Part shown: positions 1-10,502 of the stretch, in pieces | How positions within the stretch are numbered: position 1 is the first letter of the stretch | Layout: every line of letters starts with the position of its first letter | From: Heloderma charlesbogerti | Lineage: Eukaryota; Chordata; Lepidosauria; Squamata; Helodermatidae | DNA length: 64,000 nt | Assembly (NCBI GenBank): GCA_026122225.1 | Contig: JANEZZ010001959.1 | Location: forward strand, 3,047,501 to 3,111,500 | Reading direction: 5' to 3' | Made by a program: the position numbers and the translations under genes | Notes under the pieces: model-generated | Told to the model about the DNA's origin: nothing | The model's database searches: none | The model's input: only the letters and a program-made list of their open reading frames with translations

Positions 1-359
1 TGGAAAAGTAAAGATTCTCCCATAAAGCGATCAAAGTTTTGGAATGGCAATAATCTGATTTCCATTTTATATAACACAATGATCCACAGATTACATTACA
101 TCTTACAACCGAGAATTGAAGATGACATTAATGATGTCAGCATGTAGCCTGAGGGATAAATTAATATGTCCAGAACATATCATTTCTTGGGTATAATCAA
201 TTAGTTTTCTAGCAATTAGAGCAGCCCAAGTTTGGTATGTTCTGTTATTTTTAGTCTTAATTGAATTATAGCCTCAGTATAAGTAGCATAACTGTCTAGA
301 ATTGTCCATAATTTTGAGCACAGTAGCCTTCTTGACAAAGGATATAAAAAGTGCAATTT

Positions 360-411
360 CCCCCCCCCCCCCCCGGATATAAACACTTCAAGGTGTAGAG
401 AGAGAGAGAGG
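360..411. repeat. Poly-C tract followed by short (GA)n
   Basis: A run of about 15 C is followed some 25 bp later by a short gagagagagag run. This is simple low-complexity sequence. The rest of 1-640 shows no recognisable gene or transposon. Confidence 0.8.
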
Positions 412-654
412 TTTGCCAAACTTTCTGGAAGGGATCTTTGGAAGGTCTGCATATGTGGTTTCTTATCCAGTATTCTGAAGTTAAACAGCTAGGCCCAATT
501 TGCTGGGTGCAGGTGCCCAGCCTGGGTTTTTATGCATGGAACACCAGGTTATACATGCAGATCATGATCCACCACAGGAGCCTTGCATGTGAAAGCTTGC
601 TTCTAAGTAAGGATCTCTATTGCTGAACTGGAGTGCAGGTTTAATATAAGAGAC

Positions 655-856
655 CAATGGAGGCTGGTGGCTCTGACGTCAGCGGGGCGGTGAATCTGCT
701 CTGGGTTTCAGTCAGAACCAGTCAGAACTCTAAAGGAGCTATGCAAGGTGCTAAAGATTCAGCACCTTGGATAATCATTTAGAGTTCTGACTGGTTGTGA
801 CTGAAACCCAGAGCTGATTTCCCGCCCCATGGCATCGGAGCCACCAGCTTCCACTG
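655..856. mobile_element. hAT-type MITE with CAGTGGAGGCTGGTGG ends
   Basis: This is a 202-bp near-palindrome. The left end reads caatggaggctggtggctc and the right end is its complement, ending ccaccagcttccactg. The inner arms 'gggtttcagtcagaacc' and 'ggttgtgactgaaaccc' also pair. It is flanked by taagagac (647-654) and taagatac (857-864), an 8-bp duplication with one mismatch, which is the hAT signature. It has no coding capacity. A related partial copy lies at 47867. Confidence 0.75.
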
Positions 857-939
857 TAAGATACCATGATGTCATTGACCTGCACAGCAAGGTTTCCTCC
901 CTCTCTGCTGTTCTTCCATCAGCAGCTGAAGACTGCTTT

Positions 940-1412
940 ATTCAAGAAGGCCTACCAGTTGTTCTCCGGGTCAAATTCAAGGTGTTGGTTTTGACCTTTA
1001 AAACCCTATATGGTTCCAGCCTATCCTATCCCAAGGAGCACCTCCAGCTCAACAAGACAGGCTGTTCAACAAGATCAGCCTCAGATGGCCTTCTCTCTGT
1101 CCCATCAGCCAGGACAACTAGGCTGGTGAGGATGAGGGAGAGGGCCTTCTCTGTGGTGGCCCCCACTCTGTGGAACTCCCTCTCTAGGGAACTCCGCCAT
1201 GCCCCCTCTTTAATGAGCTTCCGCCATGCATTGAAAACTCAGTTGTTCAAGCAGGCATTTGGGGTGGGTTTGGGTATTTTTAGACGATGTTTTAATGTGC
1301 AATTTTACTGTTTTAAATTGTATTGTTGTACATTGCCCAGAGTGGCCGGGTGACTGGCCAGATGGGTGATTAAGACATTTAATACATAAATAAATACATA
1401 CATACATACATA
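940..1412 (+). mobile_element. L2/CR1-like LINE, 3' end of ORF2 and tail
   Basis: The plus-strand reading contains a decayed C-terminus typical of L2/CR1-clade LINE ORF2: KFKVLVLTFKTLYGSS, then RAFSVVAPTLWNSLSRELR, then LMSFRHALKTQLF. It is followed by a 3' UTR ending 'ttgcccagagtggccgggtga...gatgggtga' and an (aatacata)n-type tail. The reading frame from 829 is open by chance, but its first 35 codons come from the upstream MITE, so this is not a host gene. Related fragments lie at 12929, 28310, 30788, 38730, 40905, 41410 and 57850. Confidence 0.75.
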
Positions 1413-2940
1413 AGTGGGTCCGTTGGGCTGGGTGCTGTTTTTGATTATTTTTACATTTTGCCCTGTAATTGTGATGTTTGGATTGTATTTTACCCTTCAG
1501 CAACAAGCCAGCTTACATGCCAAAGGCTCGCCTGAATTAAAACAGCTTTGCCTGCTGGCAGAAAGGAAACAAAGAGGAAACCAACCTAGTCTGCTTTGGC
1601 AGGAAGTTCTAGAGCCTCGGAGCACTTTCATAACCAGGACTTTGTATTGTGCCCACACATACAGAAAGGTAGCCAGTGAAGCTGTTGTAACAAGGGAGTC
1701 ATGTGCTCCCTGTAACTGGCCTGCACATAAAGCCCGTACATTTAGCGAACACAAACAGGATTACATGCCAGAATGCATTGAATTAAAGGACCCAGCTAAT
1801 TCCTGAATTATGTCCTCCATGTTTTTCTTGTTTCTTATCATTAGCCAGGGAGAGGGTTTGAAAATGAAACGCCTTCTCATCAGTCTCACTCTGACAGGCC
1901 AGTGAGGCCACTTTTATCAATTGCCTGCTGTGCTTGTGTGCAATAGATCAGAGTGCGAGAACCGGACATTTCCATTGCAAGAGCTGTGACTCCTGCTGAA
2001 GCTGCGTCTACTCCAGTTGCGAAAAATGAAATGCTAAAAATTACAGTGGGAATGCTGATTCCAAAGGTGTGCTGGAAAACCAATTGAATCACACTCCACT
2101 CTTCTTCAGCTTTCAAAGGGGGGTCTCATCACCCCTTGGAAAGGAGTATGGTAAACAGTAAGAATGCACTTTTGTTAGTGTGACACCCTGAAAAGAGTGA
2201 TACACTGCTTCCCTTTCCATTCTCCTGAGTTAAAATGAGAACAATGACCTAATCCTTCTCTCTAGGGATCAAGCGCACAAAATGAGGACCATCTGTGGTC
2301 CGATCAAAGGGCTGCATTCATGAAAGATTTCTCATGTTTTCTATTCATTGTAAGGGGATTTACAGAGAAGCAGGAATCAGGAGTTCAGTTAACACATGCA
2401 TATGCTTAACCCTCCAACTGAGTTAAATATAAACTGGGATAAAATCTGGTGTAATCAGCTTTCCCCAAGAAACAGTTTTGATTGGATTTCCCCAAAGGAC
2501 CCTCAGAACCGCATCTGGAGTGAGGTTTCTGAAAATTCTGTTAGGATTGCTAGCTCCCACCCTGGGCTATCTTTCCCAGAAAGCACTGCTACCTAAACTA
2601 CTTTAGTTTTCTAGTGGATACATGCCCCGAAGACTGATATTACACCATTACAGTGAATAACGAATGACTAGTAAAATGGACAGATCTAATCGGGGTGGGT
2701 GGGGGGTGGTATCTTTGAGTGTGCGTGCATGCATGCACTGATCTGACAGCCAGGCAATGGGAACCTAGGAACATTTCTGATAGACAGTTAGCTAGGGGGG
2801 AGAATTGTGTTCAATCTACATTTTTAAATGAACTGACCTTCTTTGCACTTCTAACAGGTGGATTAGAACACAGTTATCTTTCAGACGGCATGGCAGCTTT
2901 CTGCCAAGAGGTTTCAGTTCTTTGCTCAAAATTGTGCAAA
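1413..2940. other. No gene or repeat recognised
   Basis: Ordinary non-coding sequence. The ORFs here (for example 1414-1806) have no recognisable motif, no start context and no matching exon signals. Nothing further is supported. Confidence 0.5.
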
Positions 2941-3045
2941 AGATGTGTATATTGGGGGGAAATGCATACAAAAATGTGTATTTTAGGGGAAATTTCATTC
3001 AAAATGCACATTTTAGGGGAAATAAAAATGAATTTTCATGCAGTT
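2941..3045. repeat. Three degenerate ~31-bp tandem units
   Basis: The motif 'ttaggggaaat' recurs three times at roughly 30-bp spacing in the context gtgtat(a/t)tt(g/a)gggg(g)aaat...caaaat. This is a small degenerate tandem repeat. Similar 'aaaatgtgca' periodicity occurs inside the transposons at 38028 and 51594, so it may be a remnant of a related element. Confidence 0.5.
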
Positions 3046-3378
3046 TAAAACAATTGACAGACATGCTGGAAAACAGCTGGAGGGGCAGAAACCACCAACC
3101 TCCAGGGACACCTGGGACAACAGAGTTATTGTTGGGGGATGGTATCTCCTCCACTAGCAGTTTTTCAGCAGTGAGGCTCCTCTCAGCTTGTATCCATTCA
3201 CCTGTAGGGGAGGAGCTGCATTGCCAAAAATAGGTTGGGGTGAGGAAGGAGGTCCACCCCCCAGACAAGGACCCCATTGCCCCCAAGGGTTCTTGGTAGA
3301 AGTGGGGATGGGATTCCTCCCCAGCCATTTTTCACCAGTGTAGCCCCCCCCCGTCATGTAAGTCAATAGATCAATAAC

Positions 3379-3905
3379 TAGGGATGGATGGATGCCCCAG
3401 AGTGTGGGTCCTCTGGGACCTCGCCAAGCCACTGACACAGCTCATGCACCCCTGGACCCACGCTCAAGCTCCCCCCGCATTCACTGAGCCACCCACACTC
3501 ACCCTGGACTCATCCATGAGTGCTGCAAGCACCGTTTTGTGAAAGAAAATGATGGTTGCAAATATGCGCACATCTAGTTTTATGCAAAATGGTGCCGTGT
3601 ATGGCCAATATGTGCAAGATTACAGGCGTATATACAGGCATAAATAGGCCATATATGCCCATTATCTTGCACATATTGGCCATACACGGTGCCATTTTGC
3701 ATAAGGCTAGATGTGCGCATAATTGTGATTGCCATTTTCTTTCACAAATTGGTGTTTGCAGCACTCGTAGGTGGGTCCAGGGTGAATGCAGATGGCTCAG
3801 TGGGGGGGGGGAGGTTGAATGGGGGTAGGGGCTCAGCAGGCATGGCTCAGGGGTGCAGGTGGGGGGGAGTCCAACGGACCAAATTGGGTGCCTGCACCAT
3901 CCCTA
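3379..3905. mobile_element. TAGGGATG-family hAT MITE (527 bp)
   Basis: Ends are tagggatg and catcccta. Flanking 8-mers are tcaataac (3371-3378) and gaaataac (3906-3913), 6 of 8 matching. The interior is a long hairpin: 'gcacatattggccatacac' and its partner 'gtgtatggccaatatgtgc' pair around a centre near 3640, and 'agtgctgcaagcacc' is matched by 'ggtgtttgcagcact'. No coding capacity. Confidence 0.7.
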
Positions 3906-4488
3906 GAAATAACTCCACTCACTTGCAGAGAGGGAAAAAACGTGGAGGAAGGCAGCAAAACCGTGGAGAGTGCCACATTGGGGATACCAGACCAAGGCAT
4001 CCATATAATTTCAGGAACAAAAAGGAGTGGCCTTGCATCTTCTTCTACCCATATCAGCCTGCCTTAACTTTAAGATCAGCAACAGAGGGGCGTCCCTCTT
4101 GGTTCCCATCCTGCCACTGTTGTGGTCACCAGGAGCAACTCCTTCTCTCTCTGTCAGGCCCTGGCAAAGGGAGGTGAAGTTGATCAGCAGCTGTGTCAGG
4201 ATGGGAACCAAGAGCTCCCATCCTGCCACTGCCACCGAGGGCAACTGCATCCCTCTCTGCCAGGCACTGGCAGAGGGAGGCGGGGTTGCTCGGTGACCCC
4301 ACAGAGGAGGCAGCTGGATGAGAAGTGAGAGGAAAATGCCATGGCACTTCCCTCTCGGTTCCCATCCTGCTGCTGAGAGCCACTGGAGGCACGGTTGCTC
4401 AGTCGGCGGCGGCCCCTCCTTGCAAGGAGAGCATGTAAGGTTAAGAGCCCAGGTGGAGGGGGCCTTTTCAGGAAAGGCCGATTGCATT
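3906..4488. repeat. Unassigned GC-rich repeat with a recurring unit
   Basis: The phrase 'ggttcccatcctgccactg', or close variants, recurs near 4100, 4207 and 4358. Each copy is followed by 'caactccttctctctctgtc', 'caactgcatccctctctgcc' or related text and a 'ggcaaagggaggtg'-like segment. Some copies are inverted relative to others (gatgggaaccaagagctcccatcc). It is probably the interior of another palindromic transposon, but no terminal repeats or target duplication were found. Confidence 0.4.
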
Positions 4489-4902
4489 TGGGGATGGCAC
4501 AGATACCCAACTGGATCCGAGAGTCTGTTGGGCTGCCCCCCGCCCATGCCTCCAGACTGAGCCTCTGGCCTCACCCACCCTGCTCACACCCTCCTGAAAG
4601 TTCCCCACACTCACCCAGACCTGTCTGTGAGCGCTCACCATTTTGCCAAGCTTATTTTTTATGGAAACAAAGAGGTCCTTAAAACGTGCCTATTTAGATA
4701 TGTGCAAATCTGGGCTGGGAAAGCTTGATCTATGCATTACTAGAGGCATAAATGGCGGATGCTCATGGATGGGATCCAGGGTGAGTGTGGGTGGCTCGGC
4801 GGATCATGGGGGCTTGAGCACGGGTCTGGGAGGGCTTGAGTGGGGGCAGTGCTTCAGCTGGCACCTGCTGATATCAGATGGGAGAGGTTTCCTCCATTCC
4901 TA
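4489..4902. mobile_element. TAGGGATG-family hAT MITE, decayed (414 bp)
   Basis: Ends are tggggatg and cattccta. Flanks are attgcatt (4481-4488) and attgtata (4903-4910), 6 of 8 matching. The interior includes 'cacactcacccagacc' and 'ggatccagggtgagtgtgg', inverted relatives of segments in the element at 3379. The divergence suggests an old copy. Confidence 0.55.
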
Positions 4903-5164
4903 ATTGTATATAAAGTCGGCCTTTACAAAACACGCTGAGCTGCCAGCGGGGCAAGGAGCGGGGCCGCGGTGCTTGCCTGACTCTGCATGCGCCAAGTTGG
5001 GCAAGCACAGGGGGCTGTGGACTGGCCTCCAGGGGGCTGAACTGGTGGGAACCTGCTGAGCTCAAGCCCCCAAATGGATACTCATGACATCCCTGTGCTT
5101 AAACTCTTGCTCTACTTGCCCTGTTCTCCCTACAGCAGGGATGTTGAACTGCTTGCAGCCAAGG

Positions 5165-5361
5165 GCCAAATTCAGTTTCAGAGACAGCTGCAAATTAAAT
5201 TTCAATTTCCAAGTTCAATGTCCAAATTCAATTTCCAACTGCCAAATTCCATTTCCAAATTCAAATTCAATTTCCAAATTCAAATTCAATTTCCAAATTC
5301 AAATTCAATTTCAATGTCCAAATTCAGTTTCCAAATTCAATTTCAGAGACAGCTGCAAATT
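5165..5361. repeat. Minisatellite of (c)caaattcaatttc units
   Basis: About 14 imperfect 12-18 bp units of 'caaattcaatttc' type fill 5197-5340. The array is bounded by an identical 21-bp direct repeat beginning tttcagagacagctgcaaat at 5176 and 5341. The unit resembles the adjoining transposon sequence ccaaattcagtttc, so the array probably arose from it. The long open frame here, rich in NFQIQ, is a by-product of the repeat. Confidence 0.8.
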
Positions 5362-6096
5362 CCAATGCAAAGTTCTTGGGTAAATTTTGTAAGACATTTC
5401 CTACATACTTATGGGATTAGCACAGAAGTTTTACCTGCCTACTCTTCCAAGAGAGTTAAACAATTGTTCAAAGAAAAACCCATCTATATTCTCAGTGGTG
5501 GGACTTATATACCATCACCCAAATGTCGTACTCAATTTGGTATCCATTATATACAACGAGATTGGGCAATACTTCACAATGCTTACTGTGGTTCCTTTAA
5601 GAAAATAATCCACAGCTTTAAGATTCCAGTGCATGCCCTCTGCTTATCTGGAGGAGAGGTTTGACAATACCTCACCTCATGACTCTGCAACTGTGAGTCT
5701 GGTAAAGTTGAGGATATTGAACACTATTTACTTCACTGTCATTTGTATGAGTCCCCAAGATATAAATTTCTCCACCGTATCCTTTGTTTCCTGTCAAATA
5801 GACCTACCTTGGATCAGATTTGTATATTGCTTACAGGCAATGATGTATATGTTACCACCCAGGTTGCAAAATTCCCCCTGGCTGCCAGAAAATTAAGAGC
5901 CAAGCATCATACTGTACCCTCTTATAAATCTAGGGGGAAGGACTTTGTGGGTGGTACTTTGGACAGGAAGTGAGATGTAAATGTGTCATTTTAACCATTG
6001 TTGGTGTACTGGTTTTAAGTTGGTTTTTATTGTATTTTATCCTGTATGTTTTTTTTTAATTGCGATGGCCTATGGCTTTGAACAATAGTTCATTCG
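5185..6096 (+). mobile_element. LINE fragment with ORF2 C-terminal zinc-knuckle region
   Basis: The insert is flanked by ttcagtttcagaga (5171-5184) and ttcagtttcggaga (6097-6110), a target duplication of 14 bp with one mismatch. Around 5690-5910 the plus frame reads CESGKVEDIEHYLLHCHLYE and then VAKFPLAARKLR, a cysteine/histidine motif of the kind found at LINE ORF2 C-termini. Several frameshifts and stops show it is dead. The 3' end is 'gatggcctatggctttgaac' plus a ttcattc-like tail. The clade was not determined (L1 and R4-like were both considered). Confidence 0.55.
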
Positions 6097-6535
6097 TTCA
6101 GTTTCGGAGAACCTCTCAGGGGCTGTGTTCAAGTGGTGAGTGGGGCTGAAGGATGGCCAAAAGCAAAGGGGGCTGAGGCTGAAATGCCAGCCTAGTTTAG
6201 CTTCAAGCTGTTAGTGCCAGCAACTAAGGCTTAGGAGAAATGTTTCAACCTTTTAGAATGGGGAGAAAACTGAACAAATTTGGGAAACCACCAAATGTTT
6301 GGTGGTCGAAGGAAGGGGGTGGGGCCAGGGGTGGGGCCAGGGGGAGGGGTGCAGACATCTGGAGAACCTTGGAGGGCTGGATTGGGAGCCCAGCAGGGCC
6401 AGATTTGGGCCATGTAATGATACATGTTTGTATTTGGTTGTGTTGTATGAGGGGCTCATCTGAGTGTTACACTGAGTGGTCTAAAAGGACTCACCTGATA
6501 CTGTAAGAGGGGGGAATGTAAGTTTGTATTGTGAC

Positions 6536-6937
6536 TAGGGATGCTAGAGAAATTTGAGATGGACTAAAATGTGCTTGGATTTCTAAGACTCCAACCTGAG
6601 GAATCTGCTTCGGAGCGTCCCCCTCAGGCCACGCGGAGTCTGTGGACTTTCAGATTTTTTCCCCCCTTTCCTGAAATTTATGCATATTTATTTGTTGGAA
6701 AATATGCAGATTTCTGCTGAGGAAAAATTGAATGGAATGGGGGACAATACGGTAAATGTTACGTACTAAGATAAGTTATGTGAATTCTTATGAAAGCTCT
6801 TACATAATTATTTCTGTATTTTTCTGCATGATGAAAAAAATAATCGCATCTGTCTGTGAGCAGACCATGGAACAAAAGGTGCCTGGCAATCCACGAAACA
6901 CAGACGGAGTGGATTTTATACAGTCCATACATCCCTA
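6536..6937. mobile_element. TAGGGATG-family hAT MITE with perfect TSD (402 bp)
   Basis: Ends are tagggatg and catcccta. The flanking 8-mers are identical: attgtgac at 6528-6535 and 6938-6945. The AT-rich interior is shared with elements at 11016 and 48761 (for example 'ccacgcggagtctgtggact', 'acataattatttctgtattt'). This small subfamily lacks the ctacgtaaat hairpins of the larger members. A perfect duplication suggests recent insertion. Confidence 0.9.
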
Positions 6938-6945
6938 ATTGTGAC

Positions 6946-8362
6946 TCACTCAGTAAAACCTTGTATTTGGAGTGCTCTTTTTATGCCTAAGAACACCAAA
7001 CATTACAGGCCTGAGGTTCTACACACCTAGCCCACATGGAACAGGACACTAACATGTGACCTGGCTGCTATTCCTCTTAACTAAGTTTTCTGGGGAATTG
7101 ACTCGTGGCATCCATGTATGTTGGAAAAGGGAACAGGCAAATAAACGTGATGATTTCCCTTCTCTAACCATCTTATCACAGTAAATGCCTCAAACTGCAT
7201 GTCATTTGCATGAGAATGAAGCTTTTGACAGGGAGCCAAAACAGCCTTCTCTGTATAGTGAAACTCTCATTCTGATTCATGTCATTTCTAATGTGGCTAT
7301 GAAGGATTTATTGAAATAGCTTGACAGTTTGGCATATTTCACTGACATTAATACAGTTGGAGTAATTCAAAAGCTGTACAGTATTGTCTACCAGTGCAGT
7401 GCTTTTATCCAATCAGAATAACTTTATTGAACGAAGTCCATCAAAGTTAGGAGGGAGAGAATGGCAGGGGGAGGGGGCAGGAACCAACAACGTTTGCTCA
7501 GTTTTCACGGCTTCCAGAAAAAATAATAAAAAGAAAAGATGTGGTGTTAATTGACAGCAAACCAAAAACAACTAGGATCAAATCATAAAAGCTCAGAAAA
7601 AAACCAATACAGCTTGAGCATTCATTCTAAAGTTTGCCACTTTTAAGATGCAGGGAGCACATAGCCTACTCTTAAATGGAAGGGTGCTCGGCATGCAAGG
7701 TTTTTGTGCTCCTGTTTGATCATGGAAACGATGGAACTCCCAGGAAATGCCAAATGAGGGCATGCTGAGTATGCACAGATTGCAAAAGACACAAAGGGGG
7801 CTTAACTGACCTCGGGATAAATGTCAGCTTTAATGGCTGACAGTTTCAAAACTGGTTGCCCACAGTTAGTCTGCTGTACTTACCTCGGAGCATATCAATA
7901 AATCACTGGATTGCCACTTGCCTGTAAATATAACCAAAATGGATTAATAGGAACTTTAGGAGTAGATGCCATGAAGGAATGGTTCACTCAACACAACAAA
8001 GAGAGACCTGAGATCACAGTGATAGGATGGAAGCTGCTGTGGACTTGAAATGATCAAGGCAGGGGAAGGGGTTCTTTGGGCAAAGCACCTACTTCAAATC
8101 CACAAAGCATAGTGGACAATGACTGTCACATTGCCCACCCCTTGGAGAAGCTATTGTACTGAACACCGGTGTTGTGGATTCCTTTATTTTCTGGACATAT
8201 GTCCTTTCATAATTCAAGGACGTTTATCGGAGTTTTATATCTGAAAATTCTACCGTGCTGTAAAGGGTAAGCCTTGTGGAAAGTTCTTGTTGGTTCATAA
8301 TATCACTCTTTGTCTTTGCAAGGTCCTGTCATTTGACTTAAGGTAGCAAATACATATGTCTC
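6946..8362. other. No gene; ordinary unique-looking DNA
   Basis: No transposon ends or coding signals were seen. A stretch near 7198-7380 containing an ATTTGCAT octamer looks non-repetitive and could be conserved non-coding DNA, but that cannot be judged without comparison. Confidence 0.4.
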
Positions 8363-8410
8363 TCTGTGTGTGTGAGTGTGTGTACACACTCACACTCACA
8401 CACACACAGA
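8363..8410. repeat. Self-complementary (TG)n/(CA)n microsatellite
   Basis: A gtgtgtgtgagtgtgtgtac run is followed directly by cactcacactcacacacaca, so the two halves form an imperfect palindrome rather than a simple one-strand TG repeat. Confidence 0.85.
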
Positions 8411-9160
8411 AATCCAGATCACTGCATTTCTAATTTCAGTTGTACTAAAAGACAGTCAGTAGCGCCTTAAAGCCTGAAGCATATGTGGTGAGCCACTATC
8501 AAAATGTTTGTCAATTTCATTGTAATTGACCAGATGCATTAGCCACCTCACCTGTACCGTATGGAGGGCTCTACTTTTATGAGAGGCTATTAGAGTTACA
8601 CTGAATATCCCCCTGTTTACATTTTCAGGTAGAAGCTAACAATTTGGATAGCACTGCTTTTTCTTTTTTTAGAATTCACTCAGCAAATGATTCTTTAGCT
8701 TCTTACATCTCTCCTCTCCTCTGCTTATTTATTTACAACATTTGTATAGTGATCCAAGTCTAAACTGATTGCTTATGTGCCACCACGTTTATTGGAATTA
8801 AACAGATGGGTTGGAACCCGCAATGTGATCACATGTGGACCTAAAACGGGGCCTACCAGCAACAGCACCATTTATTTTCCTTAGGATTTTTTTTAAAGGG
8901 GCAGGAAATCGATGGATGGAAGAGAGGAAGGAAACAGAAGACACAAAGGAGAAGAGGAAAAAAGAAGGGTGTATAGAACCAACATTAGCCTTAAAGGTGA
9001 CACTCAGATCTGAAAAAGCTGCCTGGCCAAACATATATCTTCAATATCTATATAAGTCTCCACTGGACTCCTGGTTAGCAGGTTTTATTTTCTTCTTCTA
9101 AAGTAGGTTAACTTTAGAAACCTACTCCTAATGTTTGTTTACATATCCTGACTGAGAATC
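8411..9160. other. No feature recognised
   Basis: AT-rich non-coding sequence. A purine-rich stretch at about 8920-8970 gives an open frame with no recognisable domain. Confidence 0.4.
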
Positions 9161-9162
9161 TG

Positions 9163-9400
9163 GCAGCACAATCCTATGTATGTATTCTGAGAATTAATTA
9201 CCACTGAATTCAATGGGACTTGCTCCCAACTAATTGTGCATAGGGAGGGTTGCATCCTAAAGTGGCCAGCCTAAAATATATTTACAGTGCAATCCTATAC
9301 ATGCCTACTCAGAAGTAAGCCTCATTGAGGTCAATGGCAGGTACTCACAGGTAAATGTGTAGAGGCTTGCAGTCTTAGTAAGAGCTTACTTCCAAGTAAA
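9163..9400. mobile_element. Two copies of a short palindromic MITE (CAATCCTATGC family)
   Basis: Two decayed copies lie in tandem (about 9163-9265 and 9286-9400). Each has cacaatcctatgta/gtgcaatcctatac at the left and 'acttgctcccaa', 'cattcaatgggact' or 'gtaagcctcattgaggtcaa' motifs inside, and a partly complementary right end. Further copies occur near 30204 and 35676. The superfamily was not determined. Confidence 0.5.
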
Positions 9401-9420
9401 CATAATTAGGATCCAGCATT

Positions 9421-9662
9421 GTTCAGTCGTTCAGTCGTGTCCGACTCTTCGTGACCCCGTGGACCATAGCACGCCAGGCCTTCCTGTCCTCCGCTCTCTC
9501 CCGGAGCGTGCTCAAGTTCATATTCATTGCATCATCGGTGATGCTATCTAGCCATCTCATCCTCTGCCATCCCCTTCTCCTTTTGCCTTCAATCTTTCCC
9601 AACATCAGGGTCTTTTCCAGTGAGTTTTCTCTTCGTATTAGGTGGCCAAAATATTTGAGCTT
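9421..9662 (-). mobile_element. BovB LINE 3' end, 5'-truncated
   Basis: On the minus strand this reads the C-terminal ORF of BovB (LKYFGHLIRREN, KTLMLGKIEGKRRRG, then GVTKSRTRLND and a stop) and the characteristic 3' end 'cacgaagagtcggacacgac'. It matches the 3' part of the near-complete copy at 53144-56227. Truncation at 9662 abuts the foldback MITE. Confidence 0.85.
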
Positions 9663-9931
9663 ATGAGTTCTTAAGGGAAGCAGCAGAAAGAGGCAAGGCA
9701 AAAGCTGTAGGCTGAGGCTCTGCTTGGTGGTGTTTGAATGTGGTCGGTGTCAAATGGGAAGGAGCGGATGTCATAGATCAGTAAGGAGTACAGACAAGGA
9801 AATGAAGAGAGGCCGATCTATGACACCTGCTCCTTCCCATTTGACACCCACCACATTCAAACACCACCAAGCAGAGCCTCGGCCTACAGCTTATGCCTTG
9901 CCTCTGTCTGCTGCTTCCCTTAAGAACTCAT
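9663..9931. mobile_element. Foldback MITE with ~115-bp arms
   Basis: The left arm starts atgagttcttaagggaagca and the right arm ends with its complement, ttcccttaagaactcat. The arms stay complementary through 'ggtggtgtttgaatgtgg' / 'ccacattcaaacaccacc' and 'gtcatagatc' / 'gatctatgac', leaving a loop of about 30 bp around 9782-9812. No coding capacity and no clear target duplication. Confidence 0.8.
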
Positions 9932-10023
9932 TTTTTTTTCTATAGCTCTATTCCCTGACAACATTCCTTGTTTCAGTTTTGGGATATGAGGTCAAGACAG
10001 GATTTCTCCAAGGTACAAGGGCA

Positions 10024-10170
10024 GCCTTCCCCAAGCCTGTTTGCTCCAGATGTTTTGGACACTCATCCCCAAAACATCTCCCATCAGCCATAGCATCAGG
10101 GCCCAATGATCAGGGATGATGGGAGCTGAAATCCAAACATAGGAGGGCACCAAGTTGGGAAAGGTTCTCA
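10024..10170. mobile_element. hAT MITE (CAGCCTTCCCCAA family), decayed
   Basis: It begins cagccttccccaagcctg and contains 'ctccagatgttttggac', 'cccatcagcc' and the inverted 'ggagggcaccaagttgggaa'. The same palindromic element occurs at 21905, 32209, 36853 and 45605. The copy at 32209 has a perfect 8-bp duplication, supporting hAT. Confidence 0.65.
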
Positions 10171-10171
10171 T

Positions 10172-10502
10172 AAAGCCAGCCTAAGATTGCACATACTGGG
10201 GGGGGGGCTTTTAATACAGCCCCCCAGCAATACAGGTGGAAACACACACACCCCAGTATGTGCAGTCTTAGGGCATAATGCATCAAGGTGCTTATGCCTC
10301 CGCTGATTCCCTTATGAAGCACCAGTATCTGTCCACAAGTAGGACCCCCTGCTTGTGGAAGTAAGATTTAGCACTTCTGGGGCACCAGAAATAAGCAAAA
10401 ATGCTCATTTCTGGAACAGGACAAGTCAGCAGAGCTTGCATAAGGGAGCTCCGCTGACCTGCCCTAATCAAGAAACAAGCATTTCCACTCATTTCAGGGC
10501 TT
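10172..10502. repeat. Two short hairpins, unassigned
   Basis: 'agattgcacatactgggg' near 10186 pairs with 'ccccagtatgtgcagtctt' near 10252. A second, looser hairpin spans about 10345-10500 around 'gctcatttctgg' and 'ccactcatttcagg'. Probably remnants of one or two MITEs; the ends could not be fixed. Confidence 0.4.

Larger units (their letters stand above)
5136..6412 (+). mobile_element. hAT (Charlie-like) MITE, split by a LINE insertion
   Basis: The left part (5136-5184) begins cagggatgttgaac and continues 'ccaagggccaaattcag'. The right part (6097-6412) contains 'ccttttagaatggggagaaa' and 'tttggtggtcgaagg'. The same family occurs on the minus strand at about 11760-12069 and 39815-40745, and on the plus strand at 49306-49626. 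The two parts are separated by a LINE fragment with a duplicated 14-bp target. The exact right end is unclear. Confidence 0.55.

Noticed and set aside
829..1353. 174-codon plus-strand ORF as a host gene
   Set aside because: It starts in a MITE and continues in the decayed C-terminus of an L2/CR1-like LINE ORF2; there is no splice or promoter context.
4011..4574. 187-codon minus ORF in a GC-rich stretch
   Set aside because: It crosses the border of a hAT element and consists of an internally repeated unassigned sequence.
5074..5664. 196-codon ORF with repeated NFQIQF peptides as a repeat protein
   Set aside because: The repeats are the translation of a minisatellite, and the rest is a LINE C-terminus and host MITE sequence.
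6536..6937. Tc1/Mariner element with TA duplication
   Set aside because: TA at the border fits, but the flanking 8-mers are identical here and in several relatives, which favours hAT.
9663..9931. piggyBac element with TTAA borders
   Set aside because: ttaaggg is present at both arms, but complementarity continues outside the TTAA, so TTAA is inside the inverted repeat.
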